Below are positions 17,041 to 25,827 of a DNA stretch of 64,000 bases, one piece after another. The translations under genes and the position numbers were made by a program. This DNA is from DATDAH01 sp963845425 (GTDB taxonomy: Bacteria; Actinomycetota; Acidimicrobiia; Acidimicrobiales; DATDAH01), in the NCBI GenBank assembly GCA_963845425.1, contig CAWJSC010000017.1, positions 310,001 to 374,000 of the forward strand, read 5' to 3'. Within the stretch, counting starts at the first letter, position 1. Each line of letters opens with the position of its first letter. Below the pieces are notes generated by a model. That model did no database searches. It had not been told where the DNA came from and saw nothing but the letters and a program-made list of their open reading frames with translations.

Positions 17041-18690
17041 ATGGCTGATCTGAACATCGACACCACGGACATCACCGCCGTCCTGCGCAAGAACCTCGAG
17101 GGGTACGTCCCCGATCTCGAGGTCACCCAGGTCGGTCGCGTCCTCGAGGTCGGCGACGGCATCGCCCGGGTCTCCGGCCTGCCCGACGCCGCCGTCAACG
17201 AGCTGCTCGAGTTCGAGGGCGGCACCATCGGGCTCGCCCTGAACCTGGACGAGGAGTCCATCGGTGCGGTGATCCTGGGTGAGGGCGAGGAGATCGCCGC
17301 CATCGAGGAGGGGTCGCCGGTCAAGGCGACCGGCCGCATCCAGACCGTGCCCGTGGGCGACGGCCTCATCGGCCGCGTGGTCAACGCCCTCGGCGTGCCC
17401 ATCGACGGCAACGGGCCGCTGAACACCGACCTCACCCGCCGCATGGAGATCCAGGCCCCGGGCATCACCCGGCGCAAGCCGGTGCACGAGCCCATGCAGA
17501 CCGGGATCAAGGCCATCGACGCCATGACCCCGATCGGTCGGGGCCAGCGCGAGCTGATCATCGGCGACCGCAAGACGGGGAAGACGACCATCTGCATCGA
17601 CACGATCCTGAACCAGGCCGGTCAGGGCGTGAAGTGCATCTACGTGGCCATCGGCCAGAAGAGCTCGACGGTCGCCCAGACGGTCAACACCCTGCGCGAG
17701 CGCGGCGCCATGGAGTACACGGTCGTGGTCAGCGCCCCGGCCGCCGACCCGGCGCCCTTCAAGTACCTCGCCCCCTACGCCGGCTGCGCCATGGGCCAGC
17801 ACTGGATGGAGAACGGCGAGCACGCCCTGGTCGTGTACGACGACCTCTCCAAGCAGGCTGAGGCCTACCGCCAGATGTCACTGCTGCTGCGCCGCCCGCC
17901 GGGCCGCGAGGCCTACCCGGGCGACGTCTTCTACCTGCACAGCCGCCTGCTGGAGCGGGCCGCGAAGCTGTCCGACGCCGAGGGCGCCGGTTCGCTGACT
18001 GCCCTTCCGGTCATCGAGACGAAGGCGGGCGACGTCTCGGCCTACATCCCGACCAACGTGATCTCGATCACCGACGGCCAGGTGTACCTCCAGGACGACC
18101 TGTTCAAGTCCGGCGTCCGGCCGGCGGTCGACGTGGGCATCTCGGTGTCCCGCGTGGGTGGTGACGCCCAGATCAAGGCCATGAAGTCGGTCTCCGGCAC
18201 GCTGAAGCTGGACCTGGCCCAGTTCCGTGAGCTGGAGGCCTTCGCCACGTTCGGTTCGGAGCTGGACAAGGTCTCGGCCGCCCAGCTCGAGCGGGGCTAC
18301 CGCCTGACCGAGCTGCTGAAGCAGAACCTGAACTCACCCATGCCGGTCGAGGAGCAGGTCGTGTCGATCTTCGCCGGGACCAACGGCTACCTCGACGTCA
18401 TCCCGGTCGAGGACGTGAAGCGCTTCGAGACCGAGCTGTTGGACTTCCTCAAGGCCCGCCACGGCATCGTGCTGGAGACCATCCGGGACAAGGGCACCCT
18501 GCCCGAGAACGACGGTCTCGACGCCGCCGTCACGTCCTTCGCCGAGCAGTTCGAGCCCAGCGTGGAGGTCGTGGCCGAGCCCGACGCCGAGGAGCAGGCC
18601 GAGGCCGAGACGACCGTCGCCGGCGGCCGGGCCGAGGCCACCCTCCCGGAGATCGAGATCGAGCGCGACGACGAGGACGAGGACGAGTAG
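17041..18690 (+). CDS. atpA: ATP synthase F1 subunit alpha
   Basis: Non-catalytic nucleotide-binding subunit of F1. 549 residues. P-loop GDRKTGKT at 175-182; ITDGQVYL and PAVDVGISVSRVGG are family hallmarks. Beyond the usual end (about residue 505) there is an acidic tail rich in Glu/Asp/Ala ending EIERDDEDEDE. Such tails occur in actinobacterial alpha subunits; in mycobacteria the tail restrains ATP hydrolysis, and a like role here is only inference. GAGGAA precedes the ATG. Confidence 0.97.
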   Translation: MADLNIDTTDITAVLRKNLEGYVPDLEVTQVGRVLEVGDGIARVSGLPDAAVNELLEFEGGTIGLALNLDEESIGAVILGEGEEIAAIEEGSPVKATGRIQTVPVGDGLIGRVVNALGVPIDGNGPLNTDLTRRMEIQAPGITRRKPVHEPMQTGIKAIDAMTPIGRGQRELIIGDRKTGKTTICIDTILNQAGQGVKCIYVAIGQKSSTVAQTVNTLRERGAMEYTVVVSAPAADPAPFKYLAPYAGCAMGQHWMENGEHALVVYDDLSKQAEAYRQMSLLLRRPPGREAYPGDVFYLHSRLLERAAKLSDAEGAGSLTALPVIETKAGDVSAYIPTNVISITDGQVYLQDDLFKSGVRPAVDVGISVSRVGGDAQIKAMKSVSGTLKLDLAQFRELEAFATFGSELDKVSAAQLERGYRLTELLKQNLNSPMPVEEQVVSIFAGTNGYLDVIPVEDVKRFETELLDFLKARHGIVLETIRDKGTLPENDGLDAAVTSFAEQFEPSVEVVAEPDAEEQAEAETTVAGGRAEATLPEIEIERDDEDEDE

Positions 18691-18696
18691 GCCCTC

Positions 18697-19698
18697 ATGG
18701 CTGGTGGTCAGGAACGGATCCTCCGACGCCGGATAAAGAGCGTCCAGTCGACGAAGAAGATCACGCGCGCCATGGAGCTCATCGCCGCGACCCGCGTCGT
18801 GCAGGCCCAGGAGCGCACCCGTAAAGCGCGCCCGTACGCCGAGCAGATCACCAACGTCATCCTGGACCTGGCCGGGGCCGGGGCGTCCACCAACCACCCC
18901 CTCCTGGCCGAGCGAGAGCAGGGGGGCAAGGCCGCCTTCGTGGTCGTCACCTCCGACCGGGGCCTGGCCGGGGCCTACAACTCCGCGGTAATCCGGGCCG
19001 CCGAGCGCGAGATCCAGGCGGCCCGCAGCGAGGGCCTCGACTACTCGCTGTTCGTGGTCGGCAAGAAGGCCCTGACCTACTTCCGCTTCCGGGGGTTCAA
19101 GATCGACCACGTCTTCCTGGGCAAGACCGACCGCCCGACCTACGAGGACGCCCGCGAGATCGGCCGGGCCGTCGGCACCGCCTTCGAGGCCGGTGAGCTG
19201 GCCCGGGTCGACCTCGTCTACACGCGGTTCCTGTCCGCCGGCAGCCAGAAGGTCGTGGTCCGCCGCTTCCTGCCCCTCGAGATCGACGACGCCGACCCGA
19301 CCAACGACGGCCTCCGGGCCGACTTCGAGTTCGAGCCGTCCCCCGACGGCATCCTCGACGTCCTCGTACCCCGGTACGTCGAGGCCCGCCTCTACGCCGC
19401 CCTGCTCGATGCCTCGGCATCGGAGCACGCGTCTCGCCAGCGGGCCATGAAGGCGGCCACCGACAACGCCGAGGAGCTGATCATCAGCCTCGCGCGGGCG
19501 ATGAACCGGGCCCGCCAGGACGCCATCACCACCGAGATCATGGAGATCGTGAGCGGGGCCGAGGCGCTGTCCCAGAGCGGTGCCGGGGAGGACGACCTCC
19601 TGCCCGACCACGTCCTGGGTCAGCACCTGTTCCCATCCCACCTCTCCCGCCAAGAGCTCTTTCCCCAACCCCATCACGCCGCGCCCGCGCCCTCGTGA
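18697..19698 (+). CDS. atpG: ATP synthase F1 subunit gamma with C-terminal extension
   Basis: Central rotor shaft. 333 residues. The N-terminal coiled helix (RIKSVQSTKKITRAMELIAATRV) and C-terminal helix (NAEELIISLARAMNRARQDAITTEIMEIVSGAEAL) are typical. The chain should end about there, yet continues for some 40 residues (SQSGAGEDDLLPDHVLGQH onward) rich in His, Pro and Leu. That tail uses codons such as CCA, CAA, TTT and CAT that are scarce in the body of the gene, as if a stop were lost. No frameshift in the conserved part. Confidence 0.93.
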   Translation: MAGGQERILRRRIKSVQSTKKITRAMELIAATRVVQAQERTRKARPYAEQITNVILDLAGAGASTNHPLLAEREQGGKAAFVVVTSDRGLAGAYNSAVIRAAEREIQAARSEGLDYSLFVVGKKALTYFRFRGFKIDHVFLGKTDRPTYEDAREIGRAVGTAFEAGELARVDLVYTRFLSAGSQKVVVRRFLPLEIDDADPTNDGLRADFEFEPSPDGILDVLVPRYVEARLYAALLDASASEHASRQRAMKAATDNAEELIISLARAMNRARQDAITTEIMEIVSGAEALSQSGAGEDDLLPDHVLGQHLFPSHLSRQELFPQPHHAAPAPS

Positions 19699-19725
19699 GC
19701 ACCGCCCCAGAGGAGACCTGAACCG

Positions 19726-21165
<1,440 letters not shown>

Positions 21166-21167
21166 CC

Positions 21168-21434
21168 GTGGCCCTGCAGGTGGAGCTGGTGTCGCCCGAG
21201 GAGATCCTCTTCTCGGGCGAGGCCCAGATGGTGGTCGTGCGCACGATCGGGGGCGGCGAGGTCGCCTTCCTGACCGGCCACGCCCCGTTCCTGGGCGCCC
21301 TGGACGAGGGCGAGGCCCGCATCCACGGCTACGACGACAGCGTCCAGAGCATCCACGTCAGCGGCGGCTTCGTCGAGGTCAGCCACGACAAGGTCACCAT
21401 CCTCAGCGATGAGGCCGAGGTCGTCGGCGCCTGA
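21168..21434 (+). CDS. atpC: ATP synthase F1 subunit epsilon, short form
   Basis: 88 residues: only the N-terminal beta-sandwich (VELVSPEEILFSGEAQMVVVRTIGGGEVAFLTGHAP to ILSDEAEVV). The C-terminal two-helix domain found in the roughly 120-140-residue form is missing. That domain acts as an ATP-hydrolysis brake in other bacteria, so inhibition here would need another mechanism. GTG 21168 lies two bases after the atpD stop. The operon ends here. Confidence 0.93.
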   Translation: MALQVELVSPEEILFSGEAQMVVVRTIGGGEVAFLTGHAPFLGALDEGEARIHGYDDSVQSIHVSGGFVEVSHDKVTILSDEAEVVGA

Positions 21435-21440
21435 GCCCCT

Positions 21441-21463
21441 CCGGCGCCCGATCGCGGCGCCGG
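21441..21463. terminator. Hairpin at the convergent end of atpC
   Basis: CCGGCGCC and GGCGCCGG form a perfect 8-bp stem with a seven-base loop, seven bases past the atpC stop and facing the lipoprotein gene. There is no T-run. A bidirectional terminator or Rho-stall structure is plausible. Confidence 0.45.
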
Positions 21464-21474
21464 CACCGATCAGG

Positions 21475-21879
21475 TCAGAGGCACTGGGCGGTGGTCAGCG
21501 GGAGGATGACGAGCAGGCCCTCCTGGGTCAGCGCGTCCAGGCCCTCGCACACACCGGCGAGGTACTCCTCGCCGCAGCCGGCGGTCGAGGCGATGCCGTC
21601 GAACTCCGACAGCCGGGCTCGCACCTCGTCGACCAGTGCGTCCGAAGGGGTGCCTTGGGTGTCGAACATGCGGCGGGCCTGGCGCACGTAGCGGTCGGCG
21701 AGATCGGCACAGGCGGCGCCGCCGTCGGTGGGCCCGACCGTGGTCCCGGTCGACTCGGCGACGCTCGTGGCCGTCAGGTCGGCGGGGTCGGCGGTGATCT
21801 CGCCCTCACCGCCGTCGTCGCCGCAGGCGCCCAGCAGGAGCGCCACGGCCAGCAGGGGGAACAGGAGACGGACCTTCAC
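21475..21879 (-). CDS. Small secreted lipoprotein of unknown function
   Basis: 134 residues. The N-terminus is a lipoprotein signal (MKVRLLFPLLAVALLLGAC) with lipobox LGAC, Cys19 being the lipidated residue. An acidic, Thr/Ser-rich linker follows. The small folded domain has Cys pairs (CADLADRYVRQARRMFD; AGCGEEYLAGVCEGL; AQCL) that may form disulphides outside the membrane. No known family recognised. It converges on the atp operon and is divergent from the 2H-phosphoesterase gene. Confidence 0.78.
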   Translation of the reverse strand: MKVRLLFPLLAVALLLGACGDDGGEGEITADPADLTATSVAESTGTTVGPTDGGAACADLADRYVRQARRMFDTQGTPSDALVDEVRARLSEFDGIASTAGCGEEYLAGVCEGLDALTQEGLLVILPLTTAQCL

Positions 21880-21901
21880 GGGTTCGGCAACCTAGCGCCC
21901 C

Positions 21902-21907
21902 TACCGT
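21902..21907 (+). promoter_or_regulatory. -10 element, leaderless
   Basis: TACCGT exactly six bases before ATG 21914. No Shine-Dalgarno sequence. Confidence 0.5.
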
Positions 21908-21913
21908 GGCGGG

Positions 21914-22840
21914 ATGCCGCGCCGCCGCCTCGGGGTCGTCCTGCTGGTCCCACCACCGGTCGCCCATGAGGTCGACGGCCTGCGCCGGGCCCTGGGGGAC
22001 GGGGTGTGGGGGCGGGTGCCGCCGCACATCACCCTCATCCCACCGGTCAACGTCCGGGAGGACGAGCTGGGTGCGGCGTTGACCGTCGTGCGGGCAGCAG
22101 CCGCGTCGACCGGCGTCCTGACGCTGGACCTGGGGCCGGTGGAGACGTTCCTGCCGGTCAACCCCGTCGTCTTCCTGGCCGTCGGCGGGCCCTCGTTGCC
22201 GACGGTGCATGCGCTGCAGTCGTCGTTGCACGAGGGGCCACTGGCCCGACCGCTCAGCCACGACTTCGTGCCCCACGTGACGGTCGCCGACGACCTGGAC
22301 CCGGAGCGCATCCCCGAGGCGATGTCGGCCCTGTCCCGCTACCGCCACACGATTGTGAAGGTCCGGCACCTGCACGTTCTGGAAGAGGTGCGGGACGAGG
22401 AGGACCAGCGGGCCTGGCGGCCCCTGGCCGGGGTCGCCTTCGGCCGGCCGTCGGTCGTGGGCCGGGGCGGCCTCGAGACCGTCATCGAGGTCCACGACCG
22501 GGTGCCGCCGGACGCCGGTGATTTGGGAGCGGAGCGGGAGCCCGCCGATGTCGTCCTGGTGGCTCGGCGGTCCGACGTGGTGGTGGGCCTGCTCGGCGGG
22601 CGGGTGCGAGGGGCCAAGGCCTGGCTGGAGTGGGTCGAGGTGGATCCGGGCGTCGAGGGCGAGGGGGTCGGCACCCAGCTCCTGGCCACCTACGAGTCCG
22701 TGGCTGCGGACCAGGGGGCCGAGCGGGTCTACGCCCGGGCCGAGCCGGGAGAGCGGGCCGAGTCCTTCCTCGCCGGTCGCGGCTGGACGAGAGAGGACCC
22801 GCCGCCCATGGTCCGCGGCCGGATCGGCCCCGTGGGCTGA
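21914..22840 (+). CDS. 2H phosphoesterase (2'-5' RNA ligase-like) fused to a GNAT acetyltransferase
   Basis: 308 residues. The first half (to about 175) is a 2H phosphoesterase, as in LigT/ThpR: PPHITLIP and FVPHVTVAD are the two His-x-Thr motifs. These enzymes open cyclic phosphates on RNA or nucleotides. The second half (about 185-305) looks like a GNAT N-acetyltransferase, with a strand ADVVLVARRSDVVVGLLGG and the acetyl-CoA loop VDPGVEGEGVGTQLLATYE. A fusion of RNA-end processing and acetyl transfer is unusual, and the substrate is unknown. A leaderless promoter sits at 21902. Confidence 0.85.
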   Translation: MPRRRLGVVLLVPPPVAHEVDGLRRALGDGVWGRVPPHITLIPPVNVREDELGAALTVVRAAAASTGVLTLDLGPVETFLPVNPVVFLAVGGPSLPTVHALQSSLHEGPLARPLSHDFVPHVTVADDLDPERIPEAMSALSRYRHTIVKVRHLHVLEEVRDEEDQRAWRPLAGVAFGRPSVVGRGGLETVIEVHDRVPPDAGDLGAEREPADVVLVARRSDVVVGLLGGRVRGAKAWLEWVEVDPGVEGEGVGTQLLATYESVAADQGAERVYARAEPGERAESFLAGRGWTREDPPPMVRGRIGPVG

Positions 22841-22853
22841 CGGGGCCGGCGTC

Positions 22854-22859
22854 TACGTT
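22854..22859 (+). promoter_or_regulatory. -10 element, leaderless
   Basis: TACGTT, eight bases before GTG 22868. Confidence 0.4.
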
Positions 22860-22867
22860 CTTGACCC

Positions 22868-23506
22868 GTGACCGACGACGAGATGCTCGATGTGATCACG
22901 GCACAGCGCCTGCGCCTGATCGGCCGCCTGGAGGCCCTCGACGAGGCCCAGTGGGTCACACCGTCGCTCTGTGCCGGTTGGCGCGTACGGGACGTCGTCG
23001 GCCACCTGGTGAGCATCCTGGACCTCCCACTGCACCGGTTCCTGCTGGGCGTGGCCAAGGCCCGCGGCTTCGACCGCTTCGCCGACCGGGCGGCCCGGGA
23101 GTACGGCGGACAGGATCCGGCGGCGCTGACCGCCCGTTACCGCGAGCTGGCGCCCAAGCGCTTCTCGCCGCCGGTCGTCGGCCCCATCGCACCGCTGGTC
23201 GACGTCTTCGTGCACACCCGTGACATCGAGCGCCCGCTCGGCTTGCCGGCGGAGCTCGACCCTGACGGGATGCGGACCGTGCTCGACTTCGTCTGTGGCA
23301 GCAAGGCCCGAGGTTTCATCCCCGCCAAGCGGACGGCCGGCCTCCGGTTCGCGGCGACCGACCTCGACTGGACGCTCGGGGACGGGCCGCTGGTGGACGG
23401 TCCGGCGGAGGCGTTGATGCTGGCGGTGAACGACCGGTCGGTGGCAACGGCGGACCTGTCTGGTGACGGTGCCCAGGAGTTCCGGGCGCGGATGGAACGT
23501 CACTGA
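22868..23506 (+). CDS. Maleylpyruvate isomerase-family (DinB-like, mycothiol-associated) protein
   Basis: 212 residues. The N-terminal half is a DinB/MDMPI four-helix bundle: SLCAGWRVRDVVGHLV with the metal-ligand His, and a second His in VDVFVHTRDIERPLGLP. The C-terminal half resembles the SCP-like domain of these proteins (LRFAATDLDWTLGDGPLVDGPAEALML). Members use mycothiol or bacillithiol; many are uncharacterised. Maleylpyruvate itself is unlikely without nearby aromatic catabolism genes. Confidence 0.82.
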   Translation: MTDDEMLDVITAQRLRLIGRLEALDEAQWVTPSLCAGWRVRDVVGHLVSILDLPLHRFLLGVAKARGFDRFADRAAREYGGQDPAALTARYRELAPKRFSPPVVGPIAPLVDVFVHTRDIERPLGLPAELDPDGMRTVLDFVCGSKARGFIPAKRTAGLRFAATDLDWTLGDGPLVDGPAEALMLAVNDRSVATADLSGDGAQEFRARMERH

Positions 23507-23507
23507 A

Positions 23508-23690
23508 CAGACCGAACCGACGATGAGGCAACCACGGGGGCTGGCCTGCAGGGCTGGAGGTCGGGGCGCCTGCCGACGTCATTCGGCCACCCTGTGTGAC
23601 CTAGTTCCGCTGATCTGCGGCCCCTCACGTTCTGGCCCTTGATTTCACGCCCAGAGCAGCGAAATCAAGGGCCAGAAGTGAGGGCGGTCA
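23508..23690. repeat. Palindromic element, truncated, with TTCTGG hairpin
   Basis: This fills the gap between the isomerase-family gene and the hydrolase fragment. The left end (AACCGACGATG...CAACCACGGGGGCTGGCC, near 23515-23546) matches the ends of elements at 40186-40469 and 740-1012. The hairpin is at 23630-23677 (see separate entry). No matching right end is found; the element stops where the broken hydrolase begins. Confidence 0.6.
23623..23683. repeat. Hairpin, TTCTGG type
   Basis: Arms TTCTGGCCCTTGATTTC (23630-23646) and its exact complement (23661-23677) enclose a 14-base loop. The stem extends outward by CCTCAC/GTGAGG with one bulged G, giving 23 paired positions. Related hairpins are at 33107-33153, 40293-40340 and 41229-41272. 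No T-run. Confidence 0.85.
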
Positions 23691-23833
23691 CGCGGGATGG
23701 CGTCCCCGACCGGGCAGGTCGACCGCGACGGAGCGGCCGTCGAGGCGGGGCAGCAGGAGGTCCCAGCAGCGATGGTCGAAGTCACCGCCGTGGACGAGGA
23801 CGAGGACGAGGGGGACATGGTCGCCGCATCGTA
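23688..23833 (-). pseudogene. Remnant of an alpha/beta-hydrolase gene
   Basis: Reading the minus strand down from 23818 gives LVLVLVHGGDFDHRCWDLLLPRLDGRSVAVDLPGRGRHPA and then a TGA at 23688. This is the N-terminal beta-strand/oxyanion region of a lipase-like hydrolase, and nothing follows. ATG 23818 with TACGAT at 23828-23833 looks like its old start, but the frame slips in a CCTCGT repeat just after. The remaining two-thirds, including the nucleophile, are gone, replaced by the hairpin element. Confidence 0.7.
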
Positions 23834-23893
23834 GAACGACGGGGGGAGCGGGTCGGCCCTGGTCCCAACCGGCCGTTCGGCCCGAGCTGGCAG

Positions 23894-23899
23894 TAGCGT
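23894..23899 (+). promoter_or_regulatory. -10 element, leaderless
   Basis: TAGCGT, eight bases before GTG 23908. Confidence 0.45.
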
Positions 23900-23907
23900 C
23901 GCCCGCC

Positions 23908-24696
23908 GTGAGCACGACGTGGACGCGAGCCCTGGTGACCGGCGCCTCGAGCGGGATCGGGGAGGTCCTGGCTCGGCGGTTGGCGGCAGAGGGGACGGAT
24001 CTGGTCGTCGTGGCCCGGGACCGCAGGCGACTGGAGGCCCTGGCCAAGGAGCTGACCGGGCGCGACGGCGTCGAGGTCGAGGTGTTGCGGGCGGACCTCA
24101 GCAAGAAGGCCCAGACGGCGGCCGTGGTCGAGCGTCTGCAGGACGAGGCGTCGCCTATCGACCTCCTCGTGAACAACGCCGGGTTCGGGACCTATGGGCC
24201 CTTTGTCGAGATGGATCCCGACGAGGAGGAGCGCGAAGTCCAGGTCAACTGTCAGTCGCTGGTGCGGCTCTGCCACGCCGCGGCGCCGGGGATGGTCCGG
24301 CGCCGGTCGGGGACCATCGTCAACGTGTCTTCGTTGGCATCCCGGGCGGCGGCGCCCAACAACGCGGTCTACGCGGCGACGAAGGCCTTCGTGAGCCACT
24401 TCTCCGACGCCCTGCACGAGGAGCTGCGGGGGAGCGGCGTGACGGTCACCGTGGTGGAGCCCGGCTTCACCCGGACCGAGTTCCAGGAGCGGGCCGGCCT
24501 CACCGAGAACGCCGGGATGCCCGACTTCGTCTGGCAGACGGCCGAGGAGGTCGCCGACGCCACGCTGGCGGGCGCCCGCAAGGGGCAGGCTCTGATCGTG
24601 CCCGGCACCCACAACCGGGTCGCCGCCGGCCTGTCCGCCCTGGTGCCCAGGAACGTCAAGCGCCGAGCGGTCGGGATGATGTCGGGCCGCTTCTGA
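23908..24696 (+). CDS. Short-chain dehydrogenase/reductase
   Basis: 262-residue classical SDR with NAD(P)-binding TGASSGIG near the N-terminus, NNAGFGTYG and the catalytic YxxxK as YAATK, preceded by a Ser in VNVSSLASR. Basic residues after the second strand (ARDRRRLEAL) favour NADPH. The TVVEPGFTRTEFQERAG segment is shared with the DltE/YqjQ-like oxidoreductases. The substrate cannot be inferred from context. Confidence 0.88.
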   Translation: MSTTWTRALVTGASSGIGEVLARRLAAEGTDLVVVARDRRRLEALAKELTGRDGVEVEVLRADLSKKAQTAAVVERLQDEASPIDLLVNNAGFGTYGPFVEMDPDEEEREVQVNCQSLVRLCHAAAPGMVRRRSGTIVNVSSLASRAAAPNNAVYAATKAFVSHFSDALHEELRGSGVTVTVVEPGFTRTEFQERAGLTENAGMPDFVWQTAEEVADATLAGARKGQALIVPGTHNRVAAGLSALVPRNVKRRAVGMMSGRF

Positions 24697-24701
24697 TTCC
24701 T

Positions 24702-24717
24702 GGCGCCTCTCGGCGCC
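24702..24717. terminator. Short GC hairpin between convergent genes
   Basis: GGCGCC-TCTC-GGCGCC, six bases after the SDR stop and facing glpX. Its preceding bases (TTCCTGGCGCC) recall the TTCTGGCGCC base of the larger hairpins, but it is much shorter. No T-run. Confidence 0.35.
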
Positions 24718-24805
24718 GCCCCTGACGAGGACGAGGGTCAGAGAAGGTGATCCAACGGTCCGGCCTGAAAATCGGCCGCATGTCCACGGCCGAGACCGGT
24801 GCCGC

Positions 24806-25801
24806 TCAGTGGCCGAGGGCGGTGTACTCCTTGAGCTTGGTGGCCCGGTGGCGACCGTTGACCCGGCGGACGGTGCCGCTGCGGGAGCGCATGACCAGGG
24901 AGTCGGTGAACACGGCGTCCGCCCGGAACTGGACGCCCTTGAGCAGTTCGCCGTCGGTGATGCCGGTCGCCGCGAAGAAGCAGTTGTCGCCGGCGACCAT
25001 GTCGTCGATGGTCAGGACCCGCGCGAGGTCGTAGCCGGCGTCCAGGGCGGCCTGGCGCTCGCCGTCGTTGCGGGGCCACAGGCGCCCGTACTGCTCGCCG
25101 CCCATGCACTTCAGGGCCGCGGCGGTGATGACGCCCTCGGGCGTGCCGCCGATGCCGAAGAGGATGTCGGCGCCCGAGTCGGGCCAGGCGGTGGAGATGG
25201 CGCCGGCCACGTCGCCGTCGGGGATCAGGCGGATGCGGGCGCCGGCCTCGCGGATCTCGGCGATCAGGTCGGCATGGCGGTCCCGGTCGAGGACGACCGC
25301 GGTCACCTCCCGGACCGACTCGCCCTTGGCCTCGGCCACGGCCTTCAGGTTGTCGGCCACCGACAGTTCCAGGGACACCCGGCCCTTGGCTTCGGGGCCG
25401 ACCGCGATCTTCTCCATGTAGACGCACGGACCGGGGTCGAACATGGTCCCCCGCTCGGACACGGCGATCACCGCCAGCGCGTTGCCCCGGCCCAGCGAGG
25501 TGAGCGTCGTGCCGTCGATGGGGTCCACCGCGATGTCGGTCTGGGGCGGCGAGCCGTCCCCGATCGCCTCGCCGTTGAACAGCATCGGGGCCTCGTCCTT
25601 CTCCCCCTCGCCGATCACCACCACGCCGTCCATGGGCACGCTGTTGAGCACGTGGCGCATCGCGTCGACCGCGGCGCCGTCCGCGCCCTCCTTGTCGCCA
25701 TGACCCACCCAGCGGGAGGCGGCGAGGGCAGCGGCCTCGGTCACCCGGACCAGCTCGAGGGCGAGGTTGCGGTCGGGCAGTTCCCGTCGTTCATCGGCCA
25801 T
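24806..25801 (-). CDS. glpX: Fructose-1,6-bisphosphatase class II
   Basis: 331 residues. Hydrolyses fructose-1,6-bisphosphate in gluconeogenesis. Class II signatures: GEGEKDEAPMLFNGE, the metal site DPIDGTTLTSLG, YMEKIAVGPEAKG and later GIGGTPEGVITAAALKCMGG. This is the main FBPase class in actinobacteria. ATG 25801 has TAACGT six bases upstream on its strand. Confidence 0.95.
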   Translation of the reverse strand: MADERRELPDRNLALELVRVTEAAALAASRWVGHGDKEGADGAAVDAMRHVLNSVPMDGVVVIGEGEKDEAPMLFNGEAIGDGSPPQTDIAVDPIDGTTLTSLGRGNALAVIAVSERGTMFDPGPCVYMEKIAVGPEAKGRVSLELSVADNLKAVAEAKGESVREVTAVVLDRDRHADLIAEIREAGARIRLIPDGDVAGAISTAWPDSGADILFGIGGTPEGVITAAALKCMGGEQYGRLWPRNDGERQAALDAGYDLARVLTIDDMVAGDNCFFAATGITDGELLKGVQFRADAVFTDSLVMRSRSGTVRRVNGRHRATKLKEYTALGH

Positions 25802-25807
25802 CCGGCG

Positions 25808-25817
25808 ACGTTACCGT
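25808..25817. promoter_or_regulatory. Overlapping divergent -10 elements (glpX and the 25828 gene)
   Basis: ACGTTACCGT reads TAACGT on the minus strand (25808-25813, six bases before glpX) and TACCGT on the plus strand (25812-25817, ten bases before ATG 25828). The two hexamers share two bases, so the promoters probably exclude each other. Confidence 0.4.
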
Positions 25818-25827
25818 CCACCCCCGT

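Noticed and set aside
23688..24176. A complete minus-strand gene spanning the hydrolase remnant and the SDR start
   Set aside because: Only the part below about 23833 resembles a protein family; the rest is antisense to the SDR gene.
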